NCBI GenBank assembly: GCA_027624075.1
Contig: JAQBUH010000008.1
Location: forward strand, 1 to 64,000
Length of the DNA: 64,000 nucleotides
Origin: Chloroflexota bacterium
Lineage (GTDB): Bacteria > Chloroflexota > Dehalococcoidia > Lucifugimonadales > Lucifugimonadaceae
Direction: 5' to 3'
Within the stretch, counting starts at the first letter, position 1. Each line of letters opens with the position of its first letter. The position numbers were made by a program, and so were the translations under genes. Below, piece after piece: positions 1 through 9,518 of the stretch. The notes under the pieces are model-generated. The model was not told where the DNA came from and made no database searches. It was given only the letters and a program-made list of their open reading frames with translations.

Positions 1-203
1 TGAAATGCTCTCCTTAACCACGGGCGGTGTACTCCTTCACTTGTTCTTAGTCGAACTGGAAGGCTACACCCCCTGCCTATTTACACACTTTCTGAGGCTA
101 CCTCCGACAGAGCACAGGGAGCCTGCTAGCATCACCGGCAGGACCGGGTTTCTGACTCGATCGCAAGCAGCAACCCGCCTGAGAAAGCTCCTCCCCACCT
201 CCG
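1..203. other. No gene seen at left edge
   Basis: The first 200 bases before the methyltransferase carry only short, overlapping open frames with no recognisable protein. They may hold the end of a transcript from outside the window or the methyltransferase promoter. I could not recognise an RNA or a repeat here. Confidence 0.4.
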
Positions 204-1130
204 GTGACCCCAATGACTCCTGGCAAGAATGGCCATAGCGTTAAGAGCGCGACTCCGTACGACCGCCGTCCGACCCGCACCAGCGCGTTCGGCGCTGGCG
301 GACGCATCAGCCACGACGCCTCGGCCTACTACGCCCGCGCGCTGCAGCCAGACGCCGCCGCGCTGAACGTGGCAGCGCAGCCCGAAAACCTGGCGCCTGA
401 GGAGTCGCTCGACCGCATCTTTGTCCACTCCAGTGTCCACATGCCAGAGTTGCCTGACCGCAGCGTCCACCTCATGGTCACGTCGCCGCCATACAACGTC
501 GGTAAGGACTACGACGAGGACCTCACCCTCGAGGATTACACGGCGCTGCTGCGAGATGTGCTCACCGAGACGTTCCGCGTGCTTGTCGACGGCGGCCGCG
601 CCTGCGTCAACGTGGCGAACCTGGGCCGCAAGCCGTACATACCGCTGCACGCCATCGTGATCGAACAGGCCACGCAGGCCGGCTTCTTCATGCGCGGCGA
701 GATCATCTGGGACAAGGGCGCCGGGGCCGGGACATCGACCGCCTGGGGAAGCTGGATGTCTGCGTCGAACCCCACGCTGCGGGACACGCACGAGTACATC
801 CTGGTGTTCCAGAAGCCGCCGTTTGGCCGGAAGAGGCCGGATGGACGGGCGCCGACTATCGGGCGGGACGAGTTCCTGCAGTTCACTAAGAGCGTGTGGG
901 AGTTTCCGCCTCAGTCCGCGAAGCGAGCGAGGCACCCCGCGCCGTTCCCCGTGGAACTGCCACGGAGGCTCGTGCAGCTTTACACCTTCTCTGGAGAGGT
1001 GGTGCTGGACCCGTTCATGGGCTCCGGCGCGACGGCGGTCGCAGCGGCGGGCGCTGGCAGGCGATATGTTGGCTACGAGCTGTCGCCTGAGTACGCGGAT
1101 ATCGCCAGGGAGCGGATAGCGGGCGGTTGA
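204..1130 (+). CDS. Beta-class site-specific DNA methyltransferase
   Basis: Amino-methyltransferase predicted to methylate adenine N6 or cytosine N4 in duplex DNA using S-adenosylmethionine. Catalytic motif IV is visible as TSPPYNVG at about residues 93-100, and the AdoMet-binding motif I comes late as DPFMGSGATAVAA near residue 266, followed by GRRYVGYE. This order (motif IV before I) is the beta-class arrangement. SPPY rather than DPPY is more common in N4-cytosine enzymes, but does not settle the base. The frame opens with GTG at 204 and an ATG lies three codons in; neither has a strong ribosome-binding site. No restriction endonuclease gene is adjacent, so it may be a solitary methyltransferase, although the partner could lie left of the window. 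Confidence 0.85.
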   Translation: MTPMTPGKNGHSVKSATPYDRRPTRTSAFGAGGRISHDASAYYARALQPDAAALNVAAQPENLAPEESLDRIFVHSSVHMPELPDRSVHLMVTSPPYNVGKDYDEDLTLEDYTALLRDVLTETFRVLVDGGRACVNVANLGRKPYIPLHAIVIEQATQAGFFMRGEIIWDKGAGAGTSTAWGSWMSASNPTLRDTHEYILVFQKPPFGRKRPDGRAPTIGRDEFLQFTKSVWEFPPQSAKRARHPAPFPVELPRRLVQLYTFSGEVVLDPFMGSGATAVAAAGAGRRYVGYELSPEYADIARERIAGG

Positions 1131-1231
1131 GCCGTCGAGTACGCCCCGGAGCGGTGGGCATCGCCGGTGAATGTGCCCGCGGCGACACATAGCCGCTGTG
1201 CCCCCGCCAGGCCTCATCCCGTGTAACCCGG

Positions 1232-2221
1232 CTAGTTGCGGTCGTCGTTTGCGCCAGAGTGCGGCGTGTAGTGGTCAGCCGGGATCGCGCCCATCTTGCC
1301 CGCCTGGTAGTCGGCGAACGCCTGGCGTAACTCATCCTGTGTGTTCATGACGAACGGGCCGTACCAGGCGACAGGCTCCCTGATCGGCTGCCCGCCGAGC
1401 AGCACAACCTCAAGCTCAGGCGTCTTCGAGTCCTGCTCCGCGTCTGCGCTCACCACGACGTGATCGCCATCGCCGAAGAGGATCGCCTGCCCTGTGTGGA
1501 CCGTGTGACCAACCGAACCCGCCTTCCCGCGGCCCGCCAGCACATATCCGAGTGCATTGAAGTGCGGATTCCAAGGCACCTCAAGGCGTGCGCCGGGGCT
1601 GACGGTGGCGTGGACCATCGTGATCGGCGAGTACGTGATTCCGGGGCCGTCGTGACCGCTCAGGCTGCCTGCGATCACCCGCAGCAGCGCGCCGCCGTCA
1701 TGCGACGAGATGAGCGAGAGGTTCTTTCGAGAGATGTCCTGGTAGCGGGGCGGCGCCCACTTCTTGTCCTTCGGCAGGTTCACCCACAGCTGCAGGCCGT
1801 GGACGACTCCGCCTTCGAGGACGATCTCCTCTGTCGGCGCCTCGATGTGCAGGATCCCCGCGCCCGCGGTCATCCACTGCGTGTCGCCGTCCGAGATTAT
1901 GCCGCCGCCACCCTGCGAGTCACGGTGCTTGAACACGCCGTCGAACATGTAGGTGACGGTCTCGAAGCCGCGGTGCGGGTGCCACGGAGTCCCCTTGGCC
2001 TCGCCTGCGCGGTACTCCACCTCGCCCATCTGGTCCATCATGATGAACGGGTCGAGGTGTTCGAGCGGGATGCCGGAGAACCCTCGCCTGACAGGAAAGC
2101 CTTCGCCTTCGAAGCCGCTTGGCGCTGTCGTGACGGCGCGTACGGGCCTCTCAACTGAGTCGAGCGCTGGCCTGTCTACACGAGGGAGCGCGAGGATGTT
2201 GTCTACTGTGACGGCGGGCAT
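1232..2221 (-). CDS. Pirin family protein
   Basis: Bicupin protein of the pirin family; members have quercetinase-like or regulatory roles and bind a metal in the N-terminal cupin. The metal-ligand region TPWHPHRGFETVTYM and the following GDTQWMTAGAGILHIE are clearly present, and the C-terminal cupin follows. The length of about 329 residues is typical. I start at the internal ATG (MPAVTVDNI), because the first 21 codons of the longer frame look non-coding and the internal ATG is preceded by an AG-rich stretch. It is convergent with the methyltransferase gene. The substrate cannot be told from sequence. Confidence 0.88.
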   Translation of the reverse strand: MPAVTVDNILALPRVDRPALDSVERPVRAVTTAPSGFEGEGFPVRRGFSGIPLEHLDPFIMMDQMGEVEYRAGEAKGTPWHPHRGFETVTYMFDGVFKHRDSQGGGGIISDGDTQWMTAGAGILHIEAPTEEIVLEGGVVHGLQLWVNLPKDKKWAPPRYQDISRKNLSLISSHDGGALLRVIAGSLSGHDGPGITYSPITMVHATVSPGARLEVPWNPHFNALGYVLAGRGKAGSVGHTVHTGQAILFGDGDHVVVSADAEQDSKTPELEVVLLGGQPIREPVAWYGPFVMNTQDELRQAFADYQAGKMGAIPADHYTPHSGANDDRN

Positions 2222-2407
2222 GTTCTCTGTTCCAGTCTCCGGCAGGCGCGCCGGTGTTATGTCTGCAGATAATTGTAGCAGCAACTACATTAGATATACA
2301 TAGCCGCCTGACAGATGCGGGCGCGAAGTTGGCCGGAGGCGCGCCAGCCAGCCCGCCCGCCCTGTCGTCTGGGCCATGTGGAGCGAAACGCCAGGCCAGC
2401 GGCAGGG

Positions 2408-2890
2408 CTAGGTGTCTATCACGTAGACCTTGAGCGGCGCCGGAGTGAAGCCGCTGCGAATTATGAAGTCTGCGTCGCGTTCGTCGCGGTCCTGCAGGAT
2501 GGAGTAGATGTGCTTCATGGCCTGACGCTTCGCATCTGCTCTCAGCGCGTCGACCAGCTGTTTGCCGACGCCCAGCCTGCGGAAGTCAGGGTGGACGGCA
2601 ATGGCGACCATGCGCACGCCCGGCGGGAGGCCGTAGCCGGAGCTCTGCCGCTCCGCCAGGAGGAAGCCGACGACACGGCCGTCGATCTCTGCCACCTGGG
2701 AGCCTGACCATGGCAGGGCCTGCGTGCCAAGCCGTGAGAAGGCAAGGAAGCGGTCGACATATTCGGCCCAGGTCGAGGAGCGGTCCTGTCCGAGGATGGC
2801 GGCGTCGAGCTCTCTGACGGCGTCTGCGTCATCTCGCTGGAGCCGCCTGACGGTTACCGCGCCTGTGTTCAATGCGGTTGATTCTGGCAT
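2408..2890 (-). CDS. GNAT family N-acetyltransferase
   Basis: Acetyltransferase of the GNAT fold, transferring an acetyl group from acetyl-CoA to an amine that cannot be predicted here. The core motif A is visible as VAIAVHPDFRRLGVGKQLVDALR, containing the R-x-x-G-x-G/A acetyl-CoA pyrophosphate loop. The start is set at MPESTALN because GAGGAGG sits at the right distance upstream; the longer frame has no such signal. About 160 residues, the usual size for a single GNAT domain. It stands alone between the pirin gene and the TPR gene. Confidence 0.85.
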   Translation of the reverse strand: MPESTALNTGAVTVRRLQRDDADAVRELDAAILGQDRSSTWAEYVDRFLAFSRLGTQALPWSGSQVAEIDGRVVGFLLAERQSSGYGLPPGVRMVAIAVHPDFRRLGVGKQLVDALRADAKRQAMKHIYSILQDRDERDADFIIRSGFTPAPLKVYVIDT

Positions 2891-3091
2891 GATGAGCCTC
2901 CTCTGTGCCGCTGCGGGTCCGCTCGCGCACCTTGCGGGCGTTAACCGGATCTTATCGGTCTTCGGCACTGCTCAGACCGCCGCATTATCGCATACGAGCG
3001 TGGAGGGCAAGTTTTCAAAGGAGACGGGCGGCGGTTTGCTCTTGGCGAGAGAGCCGGTTGCCATCACCGCGCCATATGGGGCTAACCGGCG

Positions 3092-3625
3092 CTAAGCCGG
3101 GCCGGCCTCGCGCTCCTCAACGGCCGCATCGAGCATTTCACGCAGTCTGGCCTCGTCCACGCCGAGTGCGATTGCCCGCCCAGCGTCAGCCCTCGACGCC
3201 TCGTCTTCACCGGTCTCTGCGTAGATGACCGCCCTGTTCGCATACGCCTCGGCCCAGTCCGGCCTGAGCCTGATCGTCTCTGAGTAGTCCTTGATCGCCT
3301 TGTCAGGCTCACCCATCGCGTGGCGGGCATTGCCGCGGTCGAGATAGGTGTCCGGATAGGCAGGCGTCAACCGCACCGCAGTGTCGTAGTCGAAGACCGC
3401 GGCGTCGAAGCCTCCGATCTCGGCGAAGGACGCGCCCCTGTGGTGGAACAGCTTTCCGGTGTTCGGTGAAAGCCTGATCGCCTCGGAGAACCGCTCGACG
3501 GCCCGCTTGTGGCTGCCTGACTCCGCCAGCCGGACGCCGTCCTGGTAGAGAGCGAGGGCGCGTTCGGGTGCGGTCAGGCGGGTGAGGCCGAGACGAAGTT
3601 TCAGGGTCTGCAGGAGGCGCGGCAT
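3092..3625 (-). CDS. Tetratricopeptide repeat protein
   Basis: A small all-helical protein of 177 residues made of about four TPR units, seen as repeated A-x-x-x-x-G-x-x-x-x-A-I-x-x-x-x-x-A-I-x-L patterns (for example KRAVERFSEAIRLSP, GEPDKAIKDYSETIRLRPDW, YANRAVIYAETGEDEAS). TPRs mediate protein-protein contacts; no enzyme domain, signal peptide or membrane segment is visible, so this is probably a cytoplasmic scaffold. The neighbours give no clue to the partner. Confidence 0.8.
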   Translation of the reverse strand: MPRLLQTLKLRLGLTRLTAPERALALYQDGVRLAESGSHKRAVERFSEAIRLSPNTGKLFHHRGASFAEIGGFDAAVFDYDTAVRLTPAYPDTYLDRGNARHAMGEPDKAIKDYSETIRLRPDWAEAYANRAVIYAETGEDEASRADAGRAIALGVDEARLREMLDAAVEEREAGPA

Positions 3626-3842
3626 CTCATCAGGCTAATACGCCGGCAGTGCAAACAGGGAGCAGTAGAGGCGCGTATCCGTGTGCTGCGGGTCTGAAAT
3701 CGTATTTCTATTTGCCGCCGCGAGGTCGAGAATTAAGTTTTGCCGCGTCGCCAGCAGGTCCCGTGTCGTGGGGCGGCGGGCCGTCCCGGTCCTGCTGGCG
3801 CCTTCAATCACGTCCGGGCCGGAGTTCATGGAGATTCACCAG

Positions 3843-5216
3843 ATGGCGGACCCGCAGCCCGGTCCGGGGGCGCTGGCGCGGGCGGTGTCTGGAGTGCGCC
3901 CTAAAATGCGAAGCAGAAACAGCCGGCCAATGGACCGGCTCCTCAAGCAGGGGCCACGGTCTCTTCGCCACCCTGTGTTTCAGCGCATCTGGCTGACCGG
4001 CACGGCGGCGTACATGGCCCGGTTCACCGACTTCACGGTGATCGCATGGCTGGTGGTCCAGCGCTCTGACGACGCGGCCGCCGTTGGCGCGCTGATATTC
4101 CTGCGGTTCATCTCGTTCTTTCTGTTTGGCCCTTTCGTCGGGCTCATCGCAGACCGCTTCCCGCGCATCCGCACCCTGCGAGTGACGCAGGCAGGACTTG
4201 CAATCACTGCCGCCTCACTCGGCCTGCTGCTGCTGCTCGGCGACGTCCAGTTGTGGCACATCTACCTGTACACATTCGCCAACGGCACCCTCTTCATGTT
4301 CGAGATCGCGGTGCGCAGGCCGTACATGAGCGCCGTCGTCGGGCCGCGGAACATCACCGCTGCGCTGGCGCTGGACATGATCTCGCTGAACGTGGCCTGG
4401 TTCGCGGGTGCGAACGCGGGCGGCGCCATCGTTGCCGTGCTTCCAGCCCAGTACCTCTACTTCGGCATCGCAGCGGTCTTTGCGATGAACTTTGTGCTCC
4501 TTCGTGACCTGCCGGTCCTGTTCAGGAGGGAGATGGCCGAGGGCAAAGAGTCTGCGCTGAAGTCTCTGCTCTCAGGCTTCAACTACGCCAGGAAGAACCG
4601 CCTGATACTCGGCGGTCTGATCGTTGTCGGCGTCCACAACTTCACCGGCTACACGTTCGAGTCGATGGCCGCAGTATTCGCGGCGGACATATTCGGCGCA
4701 GGGCCGTTGATGTTCGGGCTGCTGATGTCTGCGCAGGGACTTGGCTCGCTGGCAGTCTCGGTCTTCTTTGTGAAGTACGGCAGGCGGGTCAGGCGGCCAG
4801 CGCTCTTCATGATCGTCGGCGCTGTGGCCCAGCAAGCGGGCGCGTTCGCTTTCTCGTTCGCCGGTTTCGCCATGCTCGGCTTCGTGATGCTGCTGTTCCT
4901 GGGAATGCTCAGCATGGTGTTCGGCATCATGCACAATACGCTGGTGCTGACGGCCACGCCGGACCGTGTGAGAGGGAGGGTCGTGGGCCTGCAGATCCTC
5001 GCGATGGGCATGTTCCCGCTCGGCTCGCTCGCTGTTGGGCAACTTGGTGACCTGATCGGACTGCAGGAGGCGGTGCGGATCTTCTCCGGCGCGGGGATCG
5101 CGGCGCTGCTGGTGATCTTCCTGCTGTTTCCAGAGATGCGGAGACGGAGCAACTCGCCCAGCCAACTGCCATCATCGGCCGCTCACGCAGAATCCAGTGC
5201 GACGCAGGCGGCGTGA
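3843..5216 (+). CDS. MFS transporter (MFS_3/enterobactin-exporter-like)
   Basis: Integral membrane transporter of the major facilitator superfamily. After a charged N-terminal stretch the sequence VFQRIWLTGTAAYMARFTDF and LFGPFVGLIADRFPRIRTLR (the inter-helix 2-3 MFS signature) is followed by many hydrophobic helices, consistent with 12 transmembrane segments, and a polar C-terminal tail. It resembles the DUF894/MFS_3 group of putative exporters; the substrate is unknown. The open frame starts at 3681 but begins with unlikely sequence. ATG 3843 has GGAG nine bases upstream; ATGs at 3906 and 3930 are alternatives. Confidence 0.85.
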   Translation: MADPQPGPGALARAVSGVRPKMRSRNSRPMDRLLKQGPRSLRHPVFQRIWLTGTAAYMARFTDFTVIAWLVVQRSDDAAAVGALIFLRFISFFLFGPFVGLIADRFPRIRTLRVTQAGLAITAASLGLLLLLGDVQLWHIYLYTFANGTLFMFEIAVRRPYMSAVVGPRNITAALALDMISLNVAWFAGANAGGAIVAVLPAQYLYFGIAAVFAMNFVLLRDLPVLFRREMAEGKESALKSLLSGFNYARKNRLILGGLIVVGVHNFTGYTFESMAAVFAADIFGAGPLMFGLLMSAQGLGSLAVSVFFVKYGRRVRRPALFMIVGAVAQQAGAFAFSFAGFAMLGFVMLLFLGMLSMVFGIMHNTLVLTATPDRVRGRVVGLQILAMGMFPLGSLAVGQLGDLIGLQEAVRIFSGAGIAALLVIFLLFPEMRRRSNSPSQLPSSAAHAESSATQAA

Positions 5217-5231
5217 GAGGCCTGACCGGGG

Positions 5232-5708
5232 CTAATTCTCCAGGGAGCCTTCGGGCTTAGGCCCGCGCTCCACCATCTCGAGCCAGTTGCCGTCAGGGTC
5301 CTGGAAATAGATGGCAAGGCGCGCCCACGGGAACTCCATCTCCCGCACCTGGCGCGGCCCGAAGACGATTATCCGCTGAGCCTCCAGCCTCTCCCGCCAC
5401 ACTCGCACATCGTCCACCACCATCGCGGCGTGAGCGGAGCCGGGCCGGTTGCGGTCGTAGAGCCCCGGCTGCGGCTCGCCTGATGGCTCGATGTACTCGA
5501 TCAGCTCTATCGAGTGGCCGTCGCCGACCCCGACGTATGCCATCCTCATGCGCACAGACGGATAGCCGACCACCTCTGCGAGCCACGGGCTGTCTGACTC
5601 GGCGGGGCCGCGCTCAACGCGCATTCCCAGCAGGCCGGTGTAGAACTCGAGCGAGCGCTGGAGGTCGCGCACCACGAACCCTGTGTGGTATATCGATTCA
5701 ATGTGCAT
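5232..5708 (-). CDS. VOC family (glyoxalase/bleomycin-resistance fold) protein
   Basis: Vicinal-oxygen-chelate fold protein of about 158 residues with two beta-alpha-beta-beta-beta modules: HTGFVVRDLQRSLEFYTGLLGM at the N-terminus and a second module ending in YFQDPDGNWLEMVE. The metal-ligand positions H (HTGF) and E (LEMVE) are kept, so it is probably an active metal-dependent lyase, isomerase or dioxygenase rather than a binding protein; which reaction is unclear. The start at MHIESIYHTG is supported by GGAAAAGA upstream; the longer open frame adds 41 residues without homology features. Confidence 0.85.
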   Translation of the reverse strand: MHIESIYHTGFVVRDLQRSLEFYTGLLGMRVERGPAESDSPWLAEVVGYPSVRMRMAYVGVGDGHSIELIEYIEPSGEPQPGLYDRNRPGSAHAAMVVDDVRVWRERLEAQRIIVFGPRQVREMEFPWARLAIYFQDPDGNWLEMVERGPKPEGSLEN

Positions 5709-5893
5709 GGTCTTTTCCGTTGTTGTCCGCGGCTCGAAAGTGGCGATCTGGCTACCCGGCGCATCAGAGATGAGGCGTGCATGATAGACCGCGCAGACCG
5801 GCGCCAGACCTGCGCCGCACCTGAGCGGCACTCTCTTGCAAGTGCATTGCAGGCGGCGAGCATGCGCTCCGATGACGGGTAGAGAGGTACTGG

Positions 5894-6655
5894 ATGGCGA
5901 CTGAAACCGTGCGGTTCAAGAACGATGATGACGTGACTCTGGCCGCTGTGCTGGACACTCCAGACGGTGTACAGACCCGTGCCTGCGCTCTCTTCGCCCA
6001 CTGCTTCACATGCTCCAAGGACCTGCGGGCCGCGAAGGCGATATCGAAGGCGCTGGCAGACGGTGGAATTGCGGTGCTGCGCTTCGACTTCACAGGACTC
6101 GGTGAGAGCGAGGGAGAGTTCGCAGACAGCAACTTCTCATCGAACGTCAGCGACATCGTGGCCGCAGCGCGCTATCTCTCTGCCGAACAGGGCGGTCCAG
6201 GCATACTGATCGGCCACTCGCTCGGCGGCGCCGCGGTGCTGCGGGCGGCAGAGCAGATCGGCTCGGTGAAGGCGGTTGCCACGATTGGCGCGCCGGCAGA
6301 CCCTGAGCACGTGACGCGTCTGCTGTCCTCTTCTGAGAAGGAGATCGAGGAGAGCGGCGAGGCGGAGGTGACGCTGGACGGCCGCAGCTTCCGCTTCAAG
6401 AGGCAGTTCCTGGACGACCTGCGGGACGGGTCGATAGATGCGTGTGTCCGGCGACTGGGACGGGCGCTGATGATCTTCCACTCGCCCGCCGACGAGATCG
6501 TGCCGATTGAGAACGCCGCGACGCTGTTCGGACTGGCCCGCCACCCGAAGAGCTTCGTGTCGCTCGACGACGCAGATCACCTGCTGACGAAGACGCGTGA
6601 CGCCGAGTACGTGGCGCGGGTGCTTGCGGCGTGGGCAGACAGATACGTCTCGTAG
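5894..6655 (+). CDS. Alpha/beta hydrolase (OsmC-partner type)
   Basis: Cytoplasmic serine hydrolase of 253 residues. The nucleophile elbow GHSLGG places the serine near residue 109. The acid is likely the aspartate in HSPADEIVP and the histidine is in DDADHLL near the C-terminus. It matches the hydrolase half of the bifunctional alpha/beta-hydrolase/OsmC proteins (FAHCFTCSKDL, RFDFTGLGESEG), but the OsmC peroxidase domain is absent and no osmC gene follows. Substrate unknown. It is divergent from the VOC gene and convergent with the amidohydrolase gene. Confidence 0.85.
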   Translation: MATETVRFKNDDDVTLAAVLDTPDGVQTRACALFAHCFTCSKDLRAAKAISKALADGGIAVLRFDFTGLGESEGEFADSNFSSNVSDIVAAARYLSAEQGGPGILIGHSLGGAAVLRAAEQIGSVKAVATIGAPADPEHVTRLLSSSEKEIEESGEAEVTLDGRSFRFKRQFLDDLRDGSIDACVRRLGRALMIFHSPADEIVPIENAATLFGLARHPKSFVSLDDADHLLTKTRDAEYVARVLAAWADRYVS

Positions 6656-6785
6656 CGGGGCGCGTCCGAGTTGCGACGCAACTTGCGATGATTGAGCGGT
6701 GACGGCTGCGTCGCACATGCTCGATGCCTGGCTCAGGCCCCGTCTCGGTCACCGCGGCCTGATGCCCACGTCCGATGCCCGTTGC

Positions 6786-8003
6786 CTACGCCCGATCTGG
6801 CGCCCGTTCCGGCAGCCAGCCCCACGGGCGGGGGCCAAAGTCGATCGGCATCACCTCACCGGCGCGCACGGTGCTGACCGGCCTGAACGCCTGCGATCCC
6901 CTGTGCGAGCCGCCGGTCGCGTCCCTGAACACGAAATCGCCGTCTACAAGCTCAAGCAGAGTAATGTCTGCGTCGTAGCCAACTTCGATCGTCCCCGTCT
7001 CGTCGTCGATCCCGAGAACCTCGGCAGGCCGTGACGTGCTCATGCGGATAACGTCAGACAGCGGGATTCCGAGCGCCAGCATCTTCGACATGCACTCGAC
7101 CATCGAGTGAGTCGGCCCCGCGAATCGGCTCATCTGGGTGAAGTCGGAAGAGATGGTGTCCGGCACGAACCCCTGGTCGAGCACCTGCTTTGCAGACTCG
7201 AAGCTGAAGTTGGACCTGCCGACGCCGACATCGAAGATCACGCCCCGCTCCCGTGCGGCGCGGGCCTCCTCCAGGAGCTTCCCGCCGCTCAGGAGCGCGC
7301 CAACCTGGAAGCTGAGCGAGTGCGTGACAACGTCGCCTTTGGTGAGGACCTCTGAGAGGAGCTGCGGGGCGAGCTTTGCCGCGACAGGGTCCTGGCCCAG
7401 GATGTCTCCGACGTGGACCATGACGAACGCTCCGCTGTCTGCGCCATCTGCGATCTTCTTCGCGGCGCGGGGAAGCTCAATGCCAAGGGTGCTGATGGCT
7501 GGCGAGACCATGCGGACCTTGACGCCAACGATCACGTCCGGCCGGTAGTTGAGCGCGTCTATGCCGGCGTCGATGTTGATGTCGGCTGCGTCACGGACCT
7601 CAGGCGCACGGGTGACGCCGAGCGTGCCGACGTTCAGCAGCGCCAGCGTGCGGGTGCGGGCGTATGGGACGATGAAGTTGACGAAGCCGCCGATGTTGAA
7701 GGCGCCGGTTGACCCGGCGTCGAGGACGGTGGTGACGCCAGAGTGGACGCCTGCGGTGTCTGCGTCGCCCATCATGTCTTCAGCGCCAGCCCTGCGGAGG
7801 CCTGCCGCGACGTGGGTGTGGAGGTCAATGAGGCCGGGCGTGACGAGGAGGCCTGTGGCGTCGATGACGCGCCCCGCCGACGCAGGGTCGATGCCGGGCG
7901 CGACCTCGGTGATCTCACCCTCTGTGATGGCGATGTCCATGACGCCGTCGAGGTTGCGTGAAGGGTCGAGGACGCGGCCGTTCTTGATAAGCAGGTCTGT
8001 CAT
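6786..8003 (-). CDS. Amidohydrolase/deacetylase family metallohydrolase
   Basis: Amidohydrolase-superfamily enzyme related to dihydroorotase and the EF_0837/Atu3266 deacetylase group. Metal ligands appear as LIDLHTHV near residue 60 and later histidines (VMVHVGD, VVTHSLS), with the catalytic aspartate in ISSDFTQ. The characteristic SGVTTVLDAGSTG segment follows the HxH motif. It probably hydrolyses an N- or O-acyl group from a small molecule. The start MTDLLIKNGRV has a good AG-rich site (AGAAGAGAAA) and is where the family begins; the longer frame in the ORF track has a repetitive R/P/Q-rich leader that is unlikely to be translated. Confidence 0.85.
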   Translation of the reverse strand: MTDLLIKNGRVLDPSRNLDGVMDIAITEGEITEVAPGIDPASAGRVIDATGLLVTPGLIDLHTHVAAGLRRAGAEDMMGDADTAGVHSGVTTVLDAGSTGAFNIGGFVNFIVPYARTRTLALLNVGTLGVTRAPEVRDAADINIDAGIDALNYRPDVIVGVKVRMVSPAISTLGIELPRAAKKIADGADSGAFVMVHVGDILGQDPVAAKLAPQLLSEVLTKGDVVTHSLSFQVGALLSGGKLLEEARAARERGVIFDVGVGRSNFSFESAKQVLDQGFVPDTISSDFTQMSRFAGPTHSMVECMSKMLALGIPLSDVIRMSTSRPAEVLGIDDETGTIEVGYDADITLLELVDGDFVFRDATGGSHRGSQAFRPVSTVRAGEVMPIDFGPRPWGWLPERAPDRA

Positions 8004-8444
8004 TTTCTCTTCTCCCGTTTTCATTTGCCGTGGCTGCCCTGGCTGCCCTGGCTGCCGTGGCCGCCGTGGCCGCCGTGACCGTTGGAGTGTTGAGCGTGTC
8101 GCGGCGGGCTTTGCGAGCCTGTTATTTCGATGAGTGGTTTGCGGCCGGCTTGCGCCGTATCGTGCGAGCGGGCGCAGGCCCATGCGAGGCTAAAAGATTC
8201 TGTCATGGCGCCGGCGCAGACGCACCCAACGCACAATCTTCACGATCAACAATGCCTCCCCATCTCGCTCCCCGGCTGGCCCGGCCGGGTGCATGCCTGC
8301 GGGCGAGAGTTAGAGGGCGGGTTGCTGACCGGTATAGTGCGTCCGGGCGCCGCAGGTGGAGGGACGTTCGAGATCTGCCGGTCTGAGCTTCGGCGGGAGT
8401 TGGCCGGTGGGTGGATTCTCGATCACCATTTCACGATTCCCGGA
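8004..8444. other. Intergenic region with short G/C-rich repeat
   Basis: About 440 bases without a convincing gene. Near 8028-8085 a nine-base unit (CTGGCTGCC / GTGGCCGCC variants) is repeated in tandem. On the reverse strand this would read as Gly-His-Gly and Ser-Gln-Gly repeats in a doubtful 71-residue frame. The rest shows no clear promoter, RNA or protein signature. Confidence 0.4.
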
Positions 8445-9407
8445 TCACGAGTTCAGGACTAACACCAGTGCGCCCGTCCCCAGCCAGAGGATGATGTTCA
8501 GTCTCAGCGGACGGTCCGCCAGCAGCGTCTCTTCAGGCGCCTCGCCCCTTCCCTTCACATGCATCAGGTACAGATAGCGAAACAGCCCGTAAGCCACGAA
8601 CGGAATCGTCAGCATCATCGTGTTGTTCTCCGGCACATTCGATGACTCCGTGATGCCCGAAGAAAATGTGTACAGCGTATAGGACATGAGAGTGGCCGCA
8701 GCGACAATGACGATCAACTGATCCAGCAGGGCCTCTGAGTACTCCCGCAGAATCGACCTCTGGCTCTCAGCCCCTTCACCTGCGCCCGTCAGCTCAGACC
8801 TCCGCTTCACCAGCGCGATGAACAGCGCGCCCAGCGCGGTCACGACGTAAAGCCATGGCGAGATGTTCAGCGGAAGTCGTGCCGGCTCAAGCCCGGCAAG
8901 CCCGAACTCTGTGCCATTGATCGCCAGAGTCCCCGCAACCGCACGCAGGACGAAACCTGCCGCGATGGCCATCACGTCCAGGATCACCTGGTGCTTTAGC
9001 ACGATCGTGTAAGCGATATTGAGCACAACATAGCCCGCGCTAACCGCCAGCAGCGGGATGTTGATGATTGCAACAGCGCCGAGACCGGCCGCCGTGAGCA
9101 GTGTCGCAGCCGTCCACGCAAAGCGCGGTGAGACCAGTCCGGCGGCTATCGGCCGGTTCCGCTTGACCGGATGCGCCCGGTCCTGTTCGACGTCGCGCAG
9201 GTCGTTGAACAGGTAGACCGCGCCGGAGAGGGCAGAGAATGACAGGAAGGTGATGATCGCCTTCGACACGATGATGAGCATCTGGTCCAGCTGATCGCCG
9301 TCCCACCAGATGTTGACCGTGAAGAAGAGCGGCACCAGCACGAGCCCGTTCTTCACAGACTGCTTCGGACGGCAGGAAAGGATAAGGTTCTGGATAGTGC
9401 TGATCAA
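8445..9407 (-). CDS. Decaprenyl-phosphate phosphoribosyltransferase (UbiA family)
   Basis: Membrane prenyl-phosphate transferase of the UbiA superfamily; this subgroup makes decaprenylphosphoryl-5-phosphoribose, the first step toward decaprenylphosphoryl-arabinose for cell-envelope arabinan. The first Asp-rich motif is seen as NDLRDVEQDRAHPVKRNRP and the second as LDVMAIAAGFVLRAVAG, each between hydrophobic helices (about nine in total). The N-terminal sequence LILSCRPKQSVKN and the length of 320 residues fit the family. No DprE1/DprE2 epimerase genes are near, so the downstream pathway cannot be judged. The gene is divergent from tlyA. Confidence 0.85.
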   Translation of the reverse strand: MISTIQNLILSCRPKQSVKNGLVLVPLFFTVNIWWDGDQLDQMLIIVSKAIITFLSFSALSGAVYLFNDLRDVEQDRAHPVKRNRPIAAGLVSPRFAWTAATLLTAAGLGAVAIINIPLLAVSAGYVVLNIAYTIVLKHQVILDVMAIAAGFVLRAVAGTLAINGTEFGLAGLEPARLPLNISPWLYVVTALGALFIALVKRRSELTGAGEGAESQRSILREYSEALLDQLIVIVAAATLMSYTLYTFSSGITESSNVPENNTMMLTIPFVAYGLFRYLYLMHVKGRGEAPEETLLADRPLRLNIILWLGTGALVLVLNS

Positions 9408-9518
9408 TTTGGGTCCGGTCCCGGTTGCGGGCCATGCGCGGCAGGTCTGGTTTCTGGCACAGCCCGATCATATGAACTGGACGGCAATCAGGTCAACGAG
9501 CGAGGTTGCGAGATTCGG

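Noticed and set aside
132-1217. 361-codon reverse-strand ORF opposite the DNA methyltransferase
   Set aside because: It is antisense to a gene with clear catalytic motifs, and its Arg/Val/His-rich translation has no family features: a GC-rich shadow frame.
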